Source: Pyrus communis (lineage: Eukaryota > Streptophyta > Magnoliopsida > Rosales > Rosaceae). From it: a stretch of 64,000 nucleotides of DNA. Both the position numbers and the translations under genes were made by a program. The DNA lies in assembly GCF_963583255.1 (NCBI RefSeq), contig NC_084803.1, positions 18,673,428 through 18,737,427 on the forward strand. Direction: 5' to 3'. Shown one piece after another: positions 60,495-64,000 of this stretch. The notes under the pieces are model-generated. The model was not told the DNA's origin and ran no database searches. It saw only the letters and a program-made list of their open reading frames with translations. Numbering within the stretch: the stretch's first letter is position 1; each line of letters starts with the position of its first letter.

Positions 60495-61389
60495 TCCAAA
60501 GTCTATTTAAGTTTACCTTAAGTAGATGATTAAATCAACTTCAGCGAGCAATTTATTCTACCCTACAAGAAAGAGAAAGTTAGAGCATATTTGTTCCCCT
60601 TCCCCTAGCAATCTTTTACACTTGTCTATGCAAAGGACCGTCTTTCGTTGCTGTCTTCATCTTCACGCCGCACCAAGGTAAGAAAAATTTAATTTTTCCT
60701 TGTCTTTGTAATTTTTTGGAGCCTCAGGGCTTAAAATTTGGCTCGACGAGGGTCGAGGATGTGTGAAAAAGTAGCTGGGAATGCCACGGTATGGCTTCTG
60801 CGGTGGGTGGTTGTTGTCGACGTAGTGCGGCAGCAGCTCAGCGCGAGCCAATGTCTGGGTGTAGTGGCGTGGGCAGTGAAGATGAGCTGGTGCTCAACTT
60901 GGATTCGGCTGGCATGGGCTAGGGACCACTTGGCTTAGGCCAAGGCTGGTGGGTTATGATGCGCTAATCTTTGGGCCATTGGGCTTGGGCCCGTGTGCGA
61001 GAGATAGGAGAGAAAAAGAGAGGCGCAGAGGTGCTAGCCCCTCATTTTAGATTTTGCCGCGAGGTCTTTGGGTTGAGAGAATGGCAGCACTTGGCGTGCT
61101 AGGCTGCCTGGTGTGCTGGGTCTCTAGGTGCGCTAGGCTACCTGGCGTGTTGGGCCGAGAGAGAGATAGGAGCCAGTGCGGGCTGGGCTCACTTGATTGC
61201 TATCTTTGGACTGTGGGGCCTGGTGCAATTTTTTTTTTTTTTTTTTTTTTTTTTTGTGCAGTCGTCTAATGATCATTCCTTGCATCTTTGTAGAATTTCT
61301 TTGAGCATGTCATCTTCAATCCACAAGAGCGATGGTGGTGTGCGGCCGTTGTATCGTCAAGGTGGGTCCTTGAGTAAAGTGGGCTATTT
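60495..61389 (+). repeat. Tandem duplication in a retroelement leader, unit 1
   Basis: From CTTCCAAAGTCTATTTAAG to GGGCTATTTC, this is paralogous to 61390-63370. Shared landmarks are TTTTACACTTG near 60610 and 61509, GCGGCAGCAGCTC near 60828 and 62860, and ATGATCATTCCTTGCATCTT at 61269 and 63250. A T run of about 25 lies at 61230-61254 (9 T in unit 2). Unit 1 ends inside the coding start of the gag-like ORF. Confidence 0.82.
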
Positions 61390-63370
61390 CCAAAGTCTAT
61401 TTAAGTCTACCTTAAGTATATGATTAAATGAACTTTACAGAGCAATTTATTTTACCCTACAAGAGAGAGAAAGCTAGAGCATATTTGTTACCTCTTCCCT
61501 AGCAATCTTTTACACTTGCCCGTGCAAAGGATCGTCTTTCGTTGCTTTCTTCATCTTCACGCCACACGAAGGTAAGAAAATTTTAATTTTTCCTTGTCTT
61601 TGTAAATTTTTGGAGCCTTGGGGCTTAAAATTTAGCTGGGAAGGCCATAACATGGCTGCTTGTAATACCTTGAAAATTTAAAATATATGATTATGTGGGA
61701 ATTTTATTTTTTGGGAAGTAAAATGATGAAAATGTCCCTCGTTGACGAAACATAAGTTTATGAGGACGTATTTTATCCTCATATGTGTTATCATATTTCT
61801 TGGCATATTTGGATACAGCTCAACCCCACGAGCTCATAGGCAAAAACCGTTTGCGAGTTTGGATTATAACGGTATAGTTACAGACATTTGAAGTCGTGTT
61901 ACTAAACTAAAGTTATTAAATAAATTAAACTCCCTCTAAGTGGGAAGGAGGACGAAGGAAGGGCTTGGTTTTTGGCCTAATCAGTTAATGGGAAAGGGGA
62001 CAAAAATGAGAAATAAAGGGGGAGGAAGGAAGAAACCCCCATCTCGTCGACCCATGCACCCACGACAACCTGATTTTGAACCGGTGAAATTCCGGAGGAT
62101 TCTTAGCCATTTTTCAGACGATTTTCACCCCACCTTCACCTGCAATCTCTTCCATAACCTTTCCTCTATCATTTCAGCCCTAGATTGAGGGGTTTAGGGC
62201 CCAAATTCGTGAAGGAAGACGCACGGCTTCATGGGGGTTCGACGGTGATTCCTCCGATCCGACGAGTTTCACCACCCACCACCCTTAATCAACTCCCCTT
62301 AGATCCAAGAACAAGATCCAACTGGTTGTTGGGGTGTTGGAACACTGAGGAGGTTGAATTGAAGAACACCTACCTTAGGGTTTTCGGTGGGTTCAAGTCA
62401 ATTTAGAGCTTTTCCAGGTCAAATTGGACTTAGCCGTAGGTATAAAGTTTGTTCTACTCTTTGAGACATTATAATTCATAACATTTGAGGACCTTGGGAA
62501 CTTACGGGTCGGGAATCCGATACACAGATCTTCCCAAATTGGATTTGTAAGTCCGTAAAATAAAACGTCGACTGCCACTTGAATTCTTGATTAGCGGAGA
62601 TCCAATTGTTGGATCATGATGAAAATTTAGTATATTGTTTTGGAAGCATAATGTGAACTACGAATGTCTTGATCCCTTAGTAGGATACGTAGGCAGTCTA
62701 ACGAGAAGGTTAGATGCAGCCATAATAAAATACCTAAGATTAATCTTTTAGTGAAATTTGCTAAGAAAATGAATTTGTGGCCTATCTTAGTAATTAGCTT
62801 CCGAATTAGAAATTTTGGGTCGTTACACTGCTATCGTGGGTGGTTGTTATCGACTTGGTGCGGCAGCAGCTCGGTGCGAGCCAATGTTTGGGTGTAGCGG
62901 TGTGGGCCGAGAATATGAGCTGATGCTCGGCTTAGATTCAGTTGGCATGGGCTAGGGACCACTTGGCTTGGGCCAAGGTTAGTGGGCTGAGAGGCACTGA
63001 TCTTTGGGCCGTTGGGCTTGGGCCCATGCGAGATAGATAATAAAGAAAAAGAGAAGCGCAGAGGTGCCAGCCCCCTCCTTTTAGATTCGGAAGCGAGGCC
63101 TTTGGGCTGAGAGAATGGCAACGCGTGAAGCGCTAGGCTACCTGGCCTTGTTGGGCCGAGAAAGAGGTGGGAGCCAGTGCGAGCCAGGCTCTCTTTACTG
63201 CTATCCTTAGATTGTGGGCCTGATGCAATTTTTTTTTGTGCAACCATTTAATGATCATTCCTTGCATCTTTGTAGAATTTCTTCGAGCATGTCTTCTTCA
63301 AGCCACAAGAGCGATGATGGTGTGCCGCCGTTGTATTGTCAAGGCGGGACTTTGAGTAAAGTGGGCTACT
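61390..63370 (+). repeat. Tandem duplication in a retroelement leader, unit 2
   Basis: Same content as unit 1, interrupted by a solo LTR (61661-62827). Without it the unit is about 810 bp. Here the gag-like frame continues past the duplication end. Confidence 0.8.
61661..62827 (+). mobile_element. Solo LTR, 1167 bp, TSD CTGCT
   Basis: It runs TGTAATACCTTG to TTGGGTCGTTACA and is flanked by CTGCT on both sides (61656-61660, 62828-62832). Unit 1 near 60795 shows the uninterrupted sequence (GGCTTCTGCGGTGGGTGG). It shares motifs with the 3150-bp LTR at 25826: GGATTATAACGGTATAGTTA and TACGTAGGCAGTCTAACGAG. A short CT-rich frame inside (61940-62188) is not a gene. Confidence 0.9.
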
Positions 63371-64000
63371 TCAAGGGTTTTCACTACAAAATGAGCTCCG
63401 ATGACTCGTTCAAAAATTTCCCTGAATCATATAGGCATGCCATTCCGTCTGGGTTCCATGTGAAGTGTGTCAAGGAGGGTAGTAGTCGTGAACCACGTAG
63501 TAAGGCTTGGAGAGCCATCAAGTTTCACCCCTACTACTTCGTGTTGGGATTTACTTTTTCCATGTTGCGTTTCTTCCAAGAAGTGTTTTGCTCTATGAAG
63601 TGTGCCCTCACTCAATGTTCTTCAAATGCGGTTCATGGTGGGATTCCTCAATCTAAGCCAATTCTTTTACTTGGATCGACCGTCAACAAATTTTGCTACT
63701 TCTTTGACATAGGCCATATTGATGGAGTTGGGTAGCTGTGATCCCGCTATAGGCTCTTCGATCATTCGAGCAAGGGAGATCATGATTGGGCCAAGGAAAC
63801 TTTGAAGATAAGTGGAGAGTGGGAGTCTGATTCTTCCCCTAAGCTATGCATTCCGACAATTTTCATCACCGGTAAGTAGACTGTTTTTTGTGCTTTTGTT
63901 AAGCTGTTATCTGATTTGTTGATTATCCTCTTCTGTTTATGTAGATTCAGAATTCAGCTTAACTCCCAAGACTTCTCCAAATATAAAGAAGGTGCATGTC
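63289..64000 (+). pseudogene. Gypsy-type gag-like ORF with two stop codons, runs off the window
   Basis: From ATG 63289 (MSSSSHKSDDGVPPLY) the frame includes AWRAIKFHPYYFVLGFTFS, FFQEVFCSMKCALTQCSSNA and FCYFFDIGHIDGVG. This resembles the plant family called putative gypsy-type transposon (Transposase_28). TAG at 63733 and TGA at 63739 interrupt it, but the same frame continues (SRYRLFDHSSKGDHDWAKE) to a donor at 63872. After the acceptor at 63944 it resumes (DSEFSLTPKTSPNIKKVHV) to the window end. It is a dead retroelement protein. Confidence 0.7.

Noticed and set aside
60738..61423. Short frames near 60738-61269
   Set aside because: They fall in the duplicated retroelement leader, end in a T homopolymer, and are not preserved in unit 2.

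Overview
This window is nuclear DNA of a dicot plant. It is AT-rich, the genes have GT-AG introns, and plant transposons are dense. Cassandra-type elements with 5S-derived LTRs, a recurring tRNA-type SINE family and very abundant small inverted-repeat elements resemble what I know of Rosaceae genomes, apple or pear in particular. The genus is inference from memory; the plant assignment is secure.

Four loci look intact. (1) A patatin-like lipid acyl hydrolase on the minus strand (4495-6556, six exons, 448 aa) has decayed patatin relics just downstream. (2) From about 16.9 to 40.6 kb there is a tandem array of histidine-phosphatase (phosphoglycerate mutase-like 4 type) genes. It holds three copies with open seven-exon structures (B 23144-25230, C 31823-34239, D 37344-40504) and two 5' fragments (A 17211-17433, E 30800-31361). 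(3) A CDPK-related protein kinase lies at 49126-52694 (11 exons, 602 aa). (4) A 5'-less gene remnant at 55793-57141 resembles the C-terminal part of plant CCCH-62 type proteins.

The array grew by segmental tandem duplication. A segment of about 5 kb (12375-17433) is repeated at 17447-23334. The junction falls at the last base of exon 2 of copy A and carries a 13-bp filler that matches nearby sequence. A second truncated copy (E) also breaks in exon 2 and also has a locally templated filler. Because the two 5-kb units are paralogous, each serves as an empty-site control for insertions in the other: a triple-LTR Cassandra, a TTA-flanked Tourist-like MITE and a 605-bp solo LTR in unit 1, and a 1.1-kb inverted-repeat element in unit 2.

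Repeats fill most of the rest. There are three solo LTRs with perfect 5-bp target duplications (15050-15654, 25826-28975, 61661-62827), three Cassandra loci, a 1.24-kb long-TIR Mutator-like element with an 11-bp duplication (9057-10292), several Mutator-type MITEs with 9-12 bp duplications, SINEs, LINE relics, and a long hairpin (951-1645). The right end (63289-64000) enters a gypsy-type gag-like ORF broken by two apparent C-to-T stop codons.

Functionally the genes are unrelated neighbours: lipid hydrolysis, small-molecule phosphate chemistry and kinase signalling. I saw no tRNA gene, no functional 5S gene, no CRISPR and no viral sequence.
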